DNA of 64,000 nt. Source: Undaria pinnatifida. Taxonomy: Eukaryota > Sar > Phaeophyceae > Laminariales > Alariaceae. The notes under the pieces were generated by a model, which saw only the letters and a program-made list of their open reading frames with translations, had not been told where the DNA came from and searched no databases. Position 1 is the stretch's first letter, and every line of letters begins with the position of its first letter. Both the position numbers and the translations under genes were made by a program. Below, in pieces: positions 1 to 12,400 of the stretch. The DNA lies in contig JABAKD010000016.1 of assembly GCA_012845835.1 (NCBI GenBank), forward strand, positions 4,402,859 to 4,466,858, in the 5' to 3' direction.

Positions 1-417
1 CCTAAGCCCTGCTACGCTCTGCGTCGAAAACCCGCCATGTCTGCTTCTTGGGGCGTAATTTACGGCAAGCTTTCTCATGTCACGTTTCGTCTATTTTCCC
101 CCCAGTGCCGGGGACAAATGCTGCGGTCGAACGTATACGGTGTCATTTCCCAGGGACGTTCGCCGCGTTGAGCGCGCACTCAGAGCTGTGATTTATCCCG
201 AGCGAACCCCCCCCCTGCTTCGGGGCAACAGGCCTCATCCAACCCACTAACTTGTACTGAATGTCGGGCGGTCGCGCCTAAAGAATATCGCAGGTGTGGA
301 TACCAGGTCCCCTTCTCCTATATTGTACCGACTCATTACACACGAGATCAAGGTCACCAAAGGTCCCCCACTCTCCGTTCCGCAAAATACCCGAAATACG
401 AAAACACTTCATCACAC

Positions 418-3400
418 CTTTCCCTCTAGATCTGCCTTGAAGCTCTCCGCCTGGCGACTGTTATTTCTCAACCGTCGCGCTATCTTGCGTTTCGTTTCGT
501 TGTTCTTGGATATGGCGGCGCACAGCTGCTCGCACTCCCTCCACGTCTCCCTCATTTCCGCCGGGGGCGATGGAGCGTTGCCGCTGTTAATAGTGTCACC
601 GCCCGCCGCCTTCTTCCCGCCTCCCCTGCCGGCCGCCGCCTGTGCCGCCTCCGCAACGGCTTCTGCCCACCCCCCTCTTCTCTCTAAACCTATAACAATA
701 GTCCCACGGACGGGGGTGGGGAGGGGAGGGAGGGGGGAGGGTGAGGGGGGGGGAGGGCGGGGGGGGGCTAGAGGGCGTTCCCTTAGATGTGTGCCTAGCC
801 TACTTGGGTGTCCGCCGACGTTGTGAGGCAAGAACGTGTTCGATATCCTATTCCGTGTTGCATATTGAACAGCGTTATGTTATAAGGCTTAGTTTGGGTA
901 AGCTATTGGTTAACCTTTTGCAAGTGGTCAAACGGACTAATACCCCGCTAATTCTTAACAAATGGCGTCGTCGACAGACCATAGGTTTTTTGGGTCGTGG
1001 GTTCAAATCCCACATCCACCATAATAAACTTTTTCAGACTTTTCCCATGTCGAACTTGGAGAATATTCTCCCTGGTATACCCAGGAAATGAAACCGCTTG
1101 GATATTGACAGGTCCGCCCGTATATCCGGCCGACCTGCTATCCCGCCGTTTCAGGGGGGAGAGTGTTATAAGGCTTAGTTTGGGTAAGCTATCGGTTAAC
1201 CTTTTGCAAGTGGTCAAACGGACTAATACCCCGCTAATTCCTTAACAAATGGCGTCGTCGACAGACCATGGGTTTTTTGGGTCGTGGGTTCAAATCCCAC
1301 ATCCACCATAATAAACTTTTTCAGACTTTTCCCATGTCGAACTTGAAAAATACTCTCCCTGATATACCCGGGAAATGAAACGGCTTGGATGTATTGACAG
1401 GTCCGCCGGTATGTCCGGCCGACCTGCTATCCCGCCGTTTCAGGGGGGGAGAATGTTATAAGGCTTAGTTCGGGTAAGCTATTGGTTAACCTTTTGCGAG
1501 TGGTCAAACGGACTAATACCCCACTAATTCCTTAACAGTGAGCCTGTGGATAACTACACGGGTTAGTTGAGATAGTGGCAGTCACTGCTGTATGGCGAGG
1601 ATAACTTGTACTTCTCTGTTCTGTCTCTGTTCGGTCGAATGAACCTGTCGTTGACGTCTGCGAGTGATCCAGAGCATATGGAGAGGGAGACACGCTGCCG
1701 AAAGTAGAAAATACTATCGATAATCTCATCGCGTATCATCTCACACAAAAAGCCGTCGTGTGGGACACAGGAAACGGATGTCAAGAATACTGTAAATCGG
1801 CCCTGGTGCGACACCGTGCCGGAGGGGGCGGAGGAGACGAGTAAGAATGCATTGGTATACACATATATAATCTCCTTGCCTTGTAGTGCGTCGGCAGCCG
1901 CCTGTTGTGGAAGACGTCTTCCGCCGTGCCACTCCACCAACTCCAGCTGCCGCTTTCCTACCTAAGTCCCGATCGAACGCCGCATGTTAGAGGGGAGGGG
2001 GGGGGGGGGGGTACTCATTTGCTGTTGGTCATACAGTAGTTATTTGACCATTAACCACCTATCCCGTTCGAGACGGACCAGGTTCAAAACTTACTGCAGA
2101 AGTGCGTATGTGTACAGAAAGTCCAAAGTTTCGTCTCACCTCTATGCTATTCTGAACGTTTTGATCCTCCAGCTCGATGAGTGACCGCCGCAGCTGCATC
2201 CTCTCCCGGAAGTTCTCGACGATCTTCTCCCTCACCTGCTCAAGCAGTTAAGACACCTGGGCTGTGAGATCGAGAATTTCGTCCAAGCTTCTATTGCCAA
2301 GCTGCGTGCGATGCTGCTGTTCGATCGCGCGTGCCAAGGGGCGTTTTGAACCGCATACGTTGCGGGTCGTTGTCGCAAAAAACGCCCGATCGCAGTTTCG
2401 TCCAATCGGAAATGCATGTCTCGTCTACTGCAGAATTACACGAAAAAAAAAAAGAAAAAGTACCGGGTACCGTAGCCATTTCCAGGTATGGTATTTTAAG
2501 TTGGATGACTTACTAAGCCTCTACACCACGGTACGAAATAGGCTATAGGTCGCAATGTGCAACATGCCTTTTCCTAAAAACAAACAATGAATTAGTTTTT
2601 TTAGCCAATAAAACCCTCACGAATGCTATATTTCTATATATTTGTATGTATCGTCTCCGAAACAGATACCCGTCCTATAATAACCCTATACCAAGTATAC
2701 TACTATATTATGCAGCTTTATATCGGGGTTCGCCGGCGATTCAGATGTCGGAAAGAACGGGGATGCTCGAGAACGTGAGGCCCTACACGAAATGTAAAAA
2801 CACGTCAGGGACACCTAACGCTCTGCCCGTTTAGCTCATCAATTGGAACTGCTATTGTTTGCACACCTATCACGCAACGTTTTGAAACGTTCCCGTCGCC
2901 ATAAGGAACCCGCCCAAACACTCCTAAGCCGCAAGAGTAATACTTGTAACTCCTTCTGTGGTCAAATTGTGCGCGTTGTTGATTTTCTGTCGACGGCAGC
3001 GAACAGAAAATCCGGCTTTATCGATCAAAGATAGGGGTCCTCATTCTTGGGCGCCGTGTAATATGTACGCCTCACAAGGCGCTTCGCTCCGCGGGCGGCA
3101 TCCGCCCGCTACGCTACCTCAAGTGAGAAGCATCAGAAAAAATGTGTTCGCACCCCCGTGCATGGCATGCTGTACAATACCTCTTCGACGAAGTCCTTAT
3201 CCTTAGAAGAGGACGCCACGGTGTCCATAACCGCAACGGACGAGGAAGCGGAAGTCATCGCACTTTTTGAGCCCTTCCCCGAACCAACCCCAATTTTTGT
3301 CGACCCACCCTCCGCTATCGTCGATACAGCAGTGGTGCCGGCACTGGCATCGTTACCGTCGCCAAGACCGCTTCTTTCGTCGTCATGTGGTTCGTGCAGC

Positions 3401-6400
3401 AGCCCTCCTTGGGTGCCTCGCTCGCGTGAGCCGGTTGCTCGCCGGCGCTCACGGTCCTGGGCGGTTGCGCGAGGTTCGTGGGATAAGGCCCGGTGCACGC
3501 AGGAATAAGAGCAAAAGGTTGAGTGCAGCTGTAGCTTTTTAGTTGCCATGGTGTTTGTCCTGCGGATAGTGTCGATTGGCTTTTGCCGTGTGGTAGTATT
3601 ATGTCGTTTGGTTGTCGTTATCGTGCGGCTGTTCGCTACTTAGTTGTGGCCATGTGTGTGGCTGATGTCATGTAGTAACCTTCTTTAAGCGGTGCAGCAT
3701 CGTGCATTCTGACCAAGAACGGGCATGAAAGAGACGCCGGGGATCGTGAACCACTGTTTCACAGCCTATTACCAAACGGAAAAGCTAGTTCCGCACAGTT
3801 CAACAGTCAGTCGTATATACCTCGGGGCGACTGGTGCCAGCTGAACCCTCGCTGCTTTGTCCTCGGGTGCCTCTGACGAGCTGGTGCTTGAGTCGAGTAA
3901 TTTCTGTGCGGAGACTTCCAATGAGATTGACGTACTCGGAGATATGGTGGTTCACGTCGAGGGAATTGCGGGTGGCGTTCGTCTTGATGTTTTTCGCGCG
4001 GTTGGCGTACTTCAGCGTGTTGAGCGTTTCTTCGAAAGACGACGAGGCTCCGCTATTATTTCGCGTTGCGCACGTGCAGGAGGCGGGGGGGGTGGGGGGG
4101 GTGGTCAGCACGTCGTTTGGTGGCGTGCTAGCTTCAGCATGTTCAGCGTTTTTTTTAAAGACGACGAGGCTCCGACCTTGTTTTTGTACGTGCGCAGACA
4201 GGAGTGTGTAAATGATTAATCCGGGGGGGGGGGGGGGGGGGTAGTCATTTAATGCATAACCATAGTCTTAACAACATAGACCCTCGCATCTCTACAGTGT
4301 TGGGTCAAGCGCGGGAGCGGGCAGTTCGACGGTGTACCTTATGTTGGCGATCATGACGGTCCGGCAATTCCCTCCTAGCGAGTCTTTCAGCAATCGAGTC
4401 AGCTTGGAATCCCTGACGAACAGACAGCGGCGGTACGCGAGAGGCGCCGGTGAGAGAGGAGACGGAGATCAAGCCCTGGGGGGGGCGGCCGGCTAAGCAA
4501 ACGAAAAGCAAATAGGCGAAACGCAACTAGGCGTACAGTGTGCATGCCATGCACGTCGCGTTGAACGTGTAGGTTGGTCGTCCAGTTTTGGCCGGTCAAG
4601 GCATTTCTAGAGGGTGGTCGGAGCATGCAAGCCACGCCCTTTCTTCCACACAGTCATCGATACTTTACGGCATTGGGAGGTATGTGAAAAAAAAAACTCT
4701 GTCGTGTAAGCGTTTCAGCGAGTTTTGGCTCCATCTCGGGTATACCTCAACCTTGACCGGGGACAAGGACGTGGTCCCACTCTGTACTGAAGTATAGGGA
4801 CCGTTGGGCTATTAACATGAAGATAAAACGATCCTTACATTCCCGCCCGAATAGATTGTATATGCACGGATTGGCCTAAAATAAGATAAAAGCAGCCTTG
4901 CTGTGTGCAATTTAACCCGTGATATATTGTTTCACTGTTGTAGGTCGTAGTGTGTCGGTGGGGGTGACAATCACTAGATATCTTCCACCTTCGAGGGGGA
5001 CGATATCAAGTACAAGTTGACTGGGGGACAACCACAAACGCTGCTCACCCTTCACTCCGACACACATTGAGCCCCCGCCGCCCCCGTCCCCCCTCGACCG
5101 CCATTGTGACAGAAGAAAAAGAAGAAACCCGCGGCGTGGTAGCATCGTTCGTTACCATTATGACACGCCATGGACAGACCATGATCTGGATTATCTAGAT
5201 CATGTGTATGTTGCTATCATATGTTGTGCGGGATCTCTAACGTACGTACAGATCCAAAGTAGAAAACCTTGTGCTAGATCATTCAGGTCATCCCGCATTC
5301 ACCCGGCATTATTATCTATAGGCCAGCGCAGATCATATAGCCCAGGGAGCTATTTGCCCTGAAAAGCATAGATAATATGTATGATCACTCAAAGGACCTG
5401 ATACTTCCAATGTGTGCGTTGATATCGTTGTGCTTCTCCCCAGCCAACAACGTGCAGCATAAGTTTCAACATCGATCACTCACAACCATTCCTAGGAGAA
5501 GAAAAGGGAAACCAAACAACCAAACGAAAAGAAGGAAACCTATGCACCCAATCTAAAGTGTCTTTCTGTGACAGCTTCCGACTTAGCATCGATCTAATCC
5601 GCCTGGTTTCGCTGTCGAGCGACGACGGGTGGGGAAAACTTCGCGCTTGACTTTTTGTCGATTTTGCTTGTACCAGGATATGGCAATGACAACGGTTAGA
5701 TGACATAAGGAAGTTCCATTAGTAGATTGGATACATCGTAGCAGGATATTGGGATGTCGTGATTTGCAACGTGAGTTCGGTCTAGCGCCCGACCTCTCTT
5801 CTGTGCTTGGCTCTACTTTTGTGAACGGCCATTATGACTTAATGACGCTCACGTGGTTACACAAGATGGGCACTCAATATATACAATGATATGTTTGTGT
5901 ATCTACCTGTGAACCCACTGCCCCAGCACTGTCCTCCACGAGGAAACCCCGTCACGCTTCAAGGATCAAGCAACATTTTTTTTCTTGTCTGACACAGCAG
6001 AAAGACATCTTAACCCTAGCGACGTTTTGTTTTTTGTCTGACATCGCAGAAAGCCGGCAACTTACCGATAGGGCACAAACTGTCCTTTGTTGCCTCTCTC
6101 CCCTAAGGCGTTGATGCAGTTCCCCAAGGCTAGCAAAGAGCGATTGATGTTCGCGCCTTCAACCAGCCTCACACCTCTGTTCTGCGTGGCGGCCGCCCTG
6201 TGTTCAAATTAAAATACATGTTGAAGTCCGTTTATTTCGACAATGAACCCGTGAGCGGCGCGCAGGGGGGGGGGGGGGGGGGGGCGACGGGCGGGAGAGG
6301 GTAAACATGTTCATGTGTTCTGTTTTTTTTCCCGTGACGTGGAGAGGCCGGTTACGTCTAAATTGAAATCACAGAAAAATCATTGTATGGACGTACGGGT

Positions 6401-9400
6401 TCATCTCGAACAAACTCGGCCAGCTCGGCGAGCGGCCTCGCAGTCAAAACTCGGAAACATGGTGATGTATGGAGTACCCACTCTGGATGAAAATGTTCTG
6501 TCCATAGCGCCACCGTCGGGGCCTTTTTCTTCGAGTACCCAACGACCCTTACATTTTTACCCAGAGTGGTATGGTTGTATAACTCAAGCACTTCGGACAA
6601 TGTGTGCCCTCCTTTCGCGTGCCGTTCTCCAGTGCGAACGCGGTAAACGATCACGGGCTGTCTGCCACACGACTATCCTCCCCACTTGTCACCTTTCACT
6701 TCCAGCGAGGTCAACGAGGCTCAGCTTTCCGATATGCGTCCGTGCGACAGTCCCTGGGGCTATATCGCGGCTCTCAACCACCACCTGAAGGGCAGGCGAC
6801 AGGCCAGAAGGGGAAGCGCAGGTTAAAGTTTGTACCAGGCTGTTAACCACGCACCCGTTCAGCCTCACGACCGCGCAGGACACGCGCGAACGAAACACCG
6901 GCGGTGGTCACAGAATATTCAGCGCACAAGAACATTACACTCGGCGGCCGAAAAAAACGGGGAAAAAAGAGGAGAACAATCGCACCGGGTACAATCGCAC
7001 AGGGTACTTCGCTGTTTCCGTCGGTTGTAGGTTCCATCGGTTGTAGGTTGTAAGCCCTGGTAATCCCTGTCTATAGCATTTGTTTTTTGGAAACTTGCGT
7101 ACGACAGTTACACCGTGTTAAGTGTGGCAGTGCGGGGGTGAATCCTTTAATTAACTTCTACCTTTTAGAGAGACGGTGCTGTAGGCGGCAGTCAGCGCAA
7201 GCGTACGAGCGGCCCAACTGATAATGACATAAGCACATACGTACAACCTGACCGTGTAAAGCGGAGCGGATTTTATCACACCAACCACCTACCTGGAGCA
7301 CCGCGTGAGAGCGAGATGAGACAGCATTCGCTTTGGTGGCCTGCTGCGTTCGGCTAAGGTTTCCTTGACGAAGGAGGCCCATTATTTCTTCCGGGGTTCG
7401 CGCTTCAACTTCCGCGAGCCCCGACACCGTCGGACCCTTAAGGACAAAACCGAATGGCAGGTTCACATCGGAAGATAAGCTTTGGACTGTAGTGTGTTGG
7501 TCGTTGGAGGCGTCTGTTTCGCGGGGGTGGGCCTCAGAAAATGGCGTACCTTGCAACCTTGTATGGTCAACGAAGCCCACAGCCTTAACAGTGATTCGAA
7601 TGTACGACAAGAAATTACCCTCGTGCCATCTCGACAAGAAATGTTTACGGTGCCGTCAGCTTTCGTGTGAAGTATAACTCACAGTCGCTTCGTGAAATGT
7701 CATGATAGAACGTGTTGGCGTTCGAAGGTAGGGAGTATGGTGCTAACATCATGGGAGGGGTGCGGGTTATGCCGCTTTGCCGCGTTTCGTAGCTAAAACC
7801 AGCAACGAGGAACAAATACGCCGCAGGGGTGCTCGCCTTGTCAGGTCGACGTGTACTTCATGGACTACAAATACATTTGGTAATAATAATCTTAATATGA
7901 TAGCTGATGTCTCTCAGGTCGCGGTACCTTAAATAGTGGGACATTGTTCGCACGATTATGACCCAGAAAAAAACAGCAGCCGCCTGTACAAAGGTATGTG
8001 GTGCCCGCAGTTTACTCGTTGGCCAGTTGTGTGGGTCAGAATCGTCCAAACAACATTATGCGAACAAAAACACTTTGTAAATGGAGTCACGAGGCTTCGC
8101 GGCTTGATTCAACCCTTCCACTGGTTCAAAAATGGTTCCATACAATTTTCAAGTGGTTTTTCTCCCCCAAACGCGTGGGTGCAGTTCTAAATGGATTGAC
8201 CAAAAGTCGCTTGAAAGGGAGGAAGGGCGTTGCCAGCTACTGCCCACCTTGATAGGGTCCTCCCGTAGGTCCAGAAAATCTCCTGTGTCATTCAAAAGAT
8301 CGCGAATGTTCTCGTTGTACACCTGCGCAACTCGTTCGTTTCGTTGGAGGCATCAGAATGGACAGAGAGGCGGTCGGTACTGGTGGAGCATTGCCTTCTT
8401 ATATTCATGAATCGCACGTGAATGGCGTGACGTTTTTTTTTTCCGTTTGTGTCATCTTCGACCAGGGGCGAAGGAGTTTTTGTTACATACAGATAAATTT
8501 GTTTCAAAAATGACGACGGAAAGGCACTTGCCCGCCAAACGGTATATCGTCAGGTACATCACCTATGATCGGTACACACGCTGGTCAGTCGGACTCGGTT
8601 TCTCTTGTAGTCCAAATCTGCAGGAGGAATCACCTGCTCGGCAAACCCAACATGATCCGCCTTGTGGCGTGGTGTGGTGATCCTGATCAAAGGCTAGCCG
8701 GTTGAAAAACTGGTGATGTATTGGTCATCTTTCTCGCCTATCATAGGATAGCCGGTTTTGAAACTTGCGATGTATTCACATTTTTCTCGCTTGTCAAAGG
8801 GCAGCCGGTTCTAAAACTGGCGACGTTTCATTATCGCCTTGGTGCAAGTCTGGTTCGTCGCGGCTTATGGCAAGTGGTTTATTTGTGTGCTCACCTCAAG
8901 GAAGGAAACGGTGACAGAATATCGCCTTCCTTGGGCCTCGCTCGCCTGAGGCACAGTAGGCAAAGGCAAGGCGTGCTAAGGTCAGCCCTATTTAGTCGAT
9001 TACAGCGATTCCAGACGGAATACGGGAGCAAGGGTACGATCACACGAACATAATCACAAGACACCTGCAATCCCCCCGACACCCTGTTAACCCCTAACCC
9101 CTGTGCACACCACTTGGGAAAAAAGTTAAACCTTTTGTTTTTTCGTGGTCAAAGAGTTACTTGTATTGGCCGTTCCTCAGCAAAACACGGTAACATACGC
9201 ACACGGTTGGGCATTTCACGAAAAAAAAATACATGGTGCACACGTTTCTATCCGTAACGTGTTTACCACACGTTTCTATCCGGAACGTGTTCGCCTGGTT
9301 CGATATCCATTTCTGAGATGCACACACCGTGATCGTGTGTGTGCATGGGCGCAGAATAGAACGAAAAACAGCATACGTACAACCTGGACGTCGGCGAAGC

Positions 9401-12400
9401 GCGGGGGTGAACCAAGTAGTCAATTTCCACCCTGAAGGAAAGTAGGAAAAAAAAAAACATAACCATAAATATAAGGAACGGAATACGAATGCAAGACCTT
9501 GAATATTTTCCGACGTCGAAGCAGACGACACATCTTTAAACCTCGCTAACGCTCACCCTGTACTGCTGTTTGAAGAGGTCCTGTAGCGTAAGGACCATGA
9601 TGCCCTCGTGTCCCTCCTGGTCGTTGCCGATCATCGTGTAAGTCTTGCCCGCGCCGGTACATCCATAAGCGAACACCGTAGCGTTGAAGCCATCAAGAAC
9701 ACCCTGAGTATTGGTTTCAACGGCGACAAGAAACACTCTGTATAGGAGGCGAAAAATAGACCTATAGTCTACTACGGTACGATGTACACCTCGCCTGAGG
9801 AACTTTTTCAGCACCAACCAACCGACCGAGAGAAGAGTTGTAAACCCACGGGCTATTAATAGATATCTATCAACAATATCACTTTGTAAAATGCACGCAG
9901 GACCCCGATGAACTAGGTGGTTCTTTAAATTGATGGTAAAAAAGAGCTGCCCATATCCGAGCAAGCGTTTAGAGCGCTCATCGTGCAGATATTCCAGCTG
10001 ACACAACGCCCCAGCTATCAGTACAAGCCGGGAGAACTATGATTAGTCTTCTGCGCGATCAGAATGGCGGCAGGTTTGCTGTGACAGCTTTCGTGTATTA
10101 TCGCTACCTATCGGACCAACGCATGCCAAATAGTTGTCATTCTAGGTCCTCTTGGGCCGCGGGTGACGCAACGCCACTCGATGCCTTCCATGCCTCTCCC
10201 CGGTTGTTGTGCTAGCTATCACTCTGGACAGTTAGCTGTTTCTCTGGACGGAAATACAACGACCGTTGGTGTGTTAATAGGAATATCCAAACGGTATTTA
10301 CCTTTCCGTCCAAAGTGGTCCCAGCTACGATCTTACCTGAATGAGAAACTTGGAGGTGTTTTCGTAGACAGCCCTCTGGGTGGCATTTGCGTCGAACACG
10401 TAGTCGAAAGCATACCTGGAATTCGCGGTGGAAAACAATACTCATGGTCATGGAAGAAGATGGAGGCCCTACGAGAAGCAACTAAACCCGTGGCACTTTC
10501 GGGAGTGTGTGTCCGCTTATGGTAGATGCATCCTCTTACACAGTTGCCGCGGTGGTCCCGCCCAGCGAACGGATAAGCTTACAAGCCACCTGTCGGTTGT
10601 GCCATGAGTGGCGCCTGGGCCAGTGGCTGAAAGACGTCCTGAAGGTTGGTAGTGTTGCCTAACTATTAATAGTTAAACAAAAGCTACTAGATACTGGTAT
10701 GTGCGTACCAGTATATAATTTGAGTGCTGCACAGCAGTTCTAGAGAAGAACAGAGCGACAGAGCGGAGCCATCCTTGAGGTGTTGTCCTACGTTGAGGTA
10801 AAAATGCGCAAGCCGCAGGTAATAAACAAGTATGTTTTACCTACTCTAGCATCCTTTGTACGTCTCGAGCCTGCGTGCATACTTCTCACCAGCACCAGCA
10901 TACACGGACTATGTTTCTAATGTTATCGAATGCGGCATCGGAAATGCCGTTGTAAGGGTGATGCGATCTGCGTCCCAAGCGGACCTAGCGTATGGGGCAG
11001 AGGACCTATACCAGCATATGGTACACATGCGGAAATGACTTTGTGTTGAAAAAAAACTGGTTCGTGTGGCAAAACGGTGCCAGTACGTAAGCACGAGGGC
11101 GAGGCAAGGCTACACGACGCAGCACGAACCTTTTTTCTCGCGTGCGGTTAACTCGAAGGGGGTCAACCTCCTGGTTGATCTTGGCAGGGTCCATCAAAAC
11201 GACAACCCTATTATCCAGAACCTGTATGATGCCGAATGCAAGGGGTTCACTCGAAGTCAATAATTCACCAAATGAAATATCAACCATTAATGTTACAGTC
11301 GCATCGTCTCATCCGAAAGTGGGAAGTACATTACATCTTGAATTATTAGGAGTTAATATAATGTTAGGCGTTGTATCGTAATTTTGCGAATGTGTCAATC
11401 GGGGGCCGAGTTTTGTCAGATTTCTTGATTGGCTAATTATGGTTCGAACGCGTCTCATATCGCTTCGTTGCGGGCCCTTGACTTTTTGGTTTGTCTGCGT
11501 TTCTGATCTCGAGACCGCGGTTGTTATGTTAACGTGGGGCGGATGGAACGCTCGAGCATATAATGTTTTGCAAGCATGCAGGTGCGCCATGCTTCGTTCA
11601 GCCGGTCGAATAAGTGGTTGACGTGAAAAAAAAACTCCCCAGCATTGCGCCAGGATGCTGTGTTCAAAGTTAAAGCACCTGAAACCCTACCAAACCCATT
11701 CACCATGTCGTCCTTGAGGAGAAGTCCGCCATTTGTCGGGGTACGCCAAAACACGTCCACATAAGTGGAGGCACGCTACCACCCCTACATTGGTCTGGAC
11801 TTCGGGAGAAAAGAACCAAGGCCATATTTTAACGGGAGACGCTCCGCCATCACCCTTGGCGGAGGCGTAAATTTTCCCGTTTACGGTCGCTGACGTCCTT
11901 CCGCGCGCGCGTATGTCGTCGCGTTTGCCGCTTCTAGGGAAACACAGATATGCTTCAAGCTCCTACTTGAAATCTCGAGACAAGCCGTAGATTGAATTGT
12001 GGACGTCTTGTAGCGGTTAGCCTCACGTTTGGAGTGAACTTTGTTCTATGTAAGCGGCGTAAAGTTTATCAGGCCATGCGAAGGGCATCCGGTCGATGTT
12101 TTCGTGTTTCTCCTTTGGGCTGACGGTGAAAGCTCGACGGAATAATGCCCTTCACACGGATGCCACACGTACGGCTGATTGTCGGGTTGTAACCTGATCG
12201 GAAAGCCCGGCCAAAACCGAGGTTATACGTCAACCCAAGCTGGGCTTGATTTGTTGTAGTATATAGAACAGCGCTCGCAGTCAGCAAAGGCACCATATTC
12301 AGACCAAGGCTACTAGTAGGTAGAAGGGATGTTAATACATGTCAATACTCTCATTTCTACTACCGGAGTTTATCCACTCACACGGGTGACTCTGTACCTC

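Larger units (their letters stand above)
878..1537 (+). mobile_element. Tandem TRIM: three 84 bp LTRs with two ~205 bp internal regions
   Basis: LTRs at 878-960, 1164-1247 and 1454-1537 start TGTTATAAGG and end TTAACA. Internal regions are 961-1163 and 1248-1453. Each internal region starts AA then a primer-binding site (TGGCGTCGTCGACAGACC at 963-980) and ends in a polypurine tract (CAGGGGGGAGAG) directly before the next LTR. Nothing is encoded, so this is a terminal-repeat retrotransposon in miniature that must borrow its enzymes. The LTR-internal-LTR-internal-LTR array is what unequal recombination between LTRs produces. Flanks (GTTA left, GTGA right) show no target duplication. It lies in the last visible intron of the kinesin-8 gene, antisense to it. 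Confidence 0.85.

Noticed and set aside
1-417. Further kinesin-8 exon at the left edge
   Set aside because: A short minus-strand frame near 1-60 has no clear acceptor, correct phase or similarity, so the gene is left open at the edge.
1000-1021. Functional tRNA gene from the T-arm-like sequence
   Set aside because: No 5' acceptor, D-arm or anticodon stem pairs with it, and it recurs as part of the TRIM.
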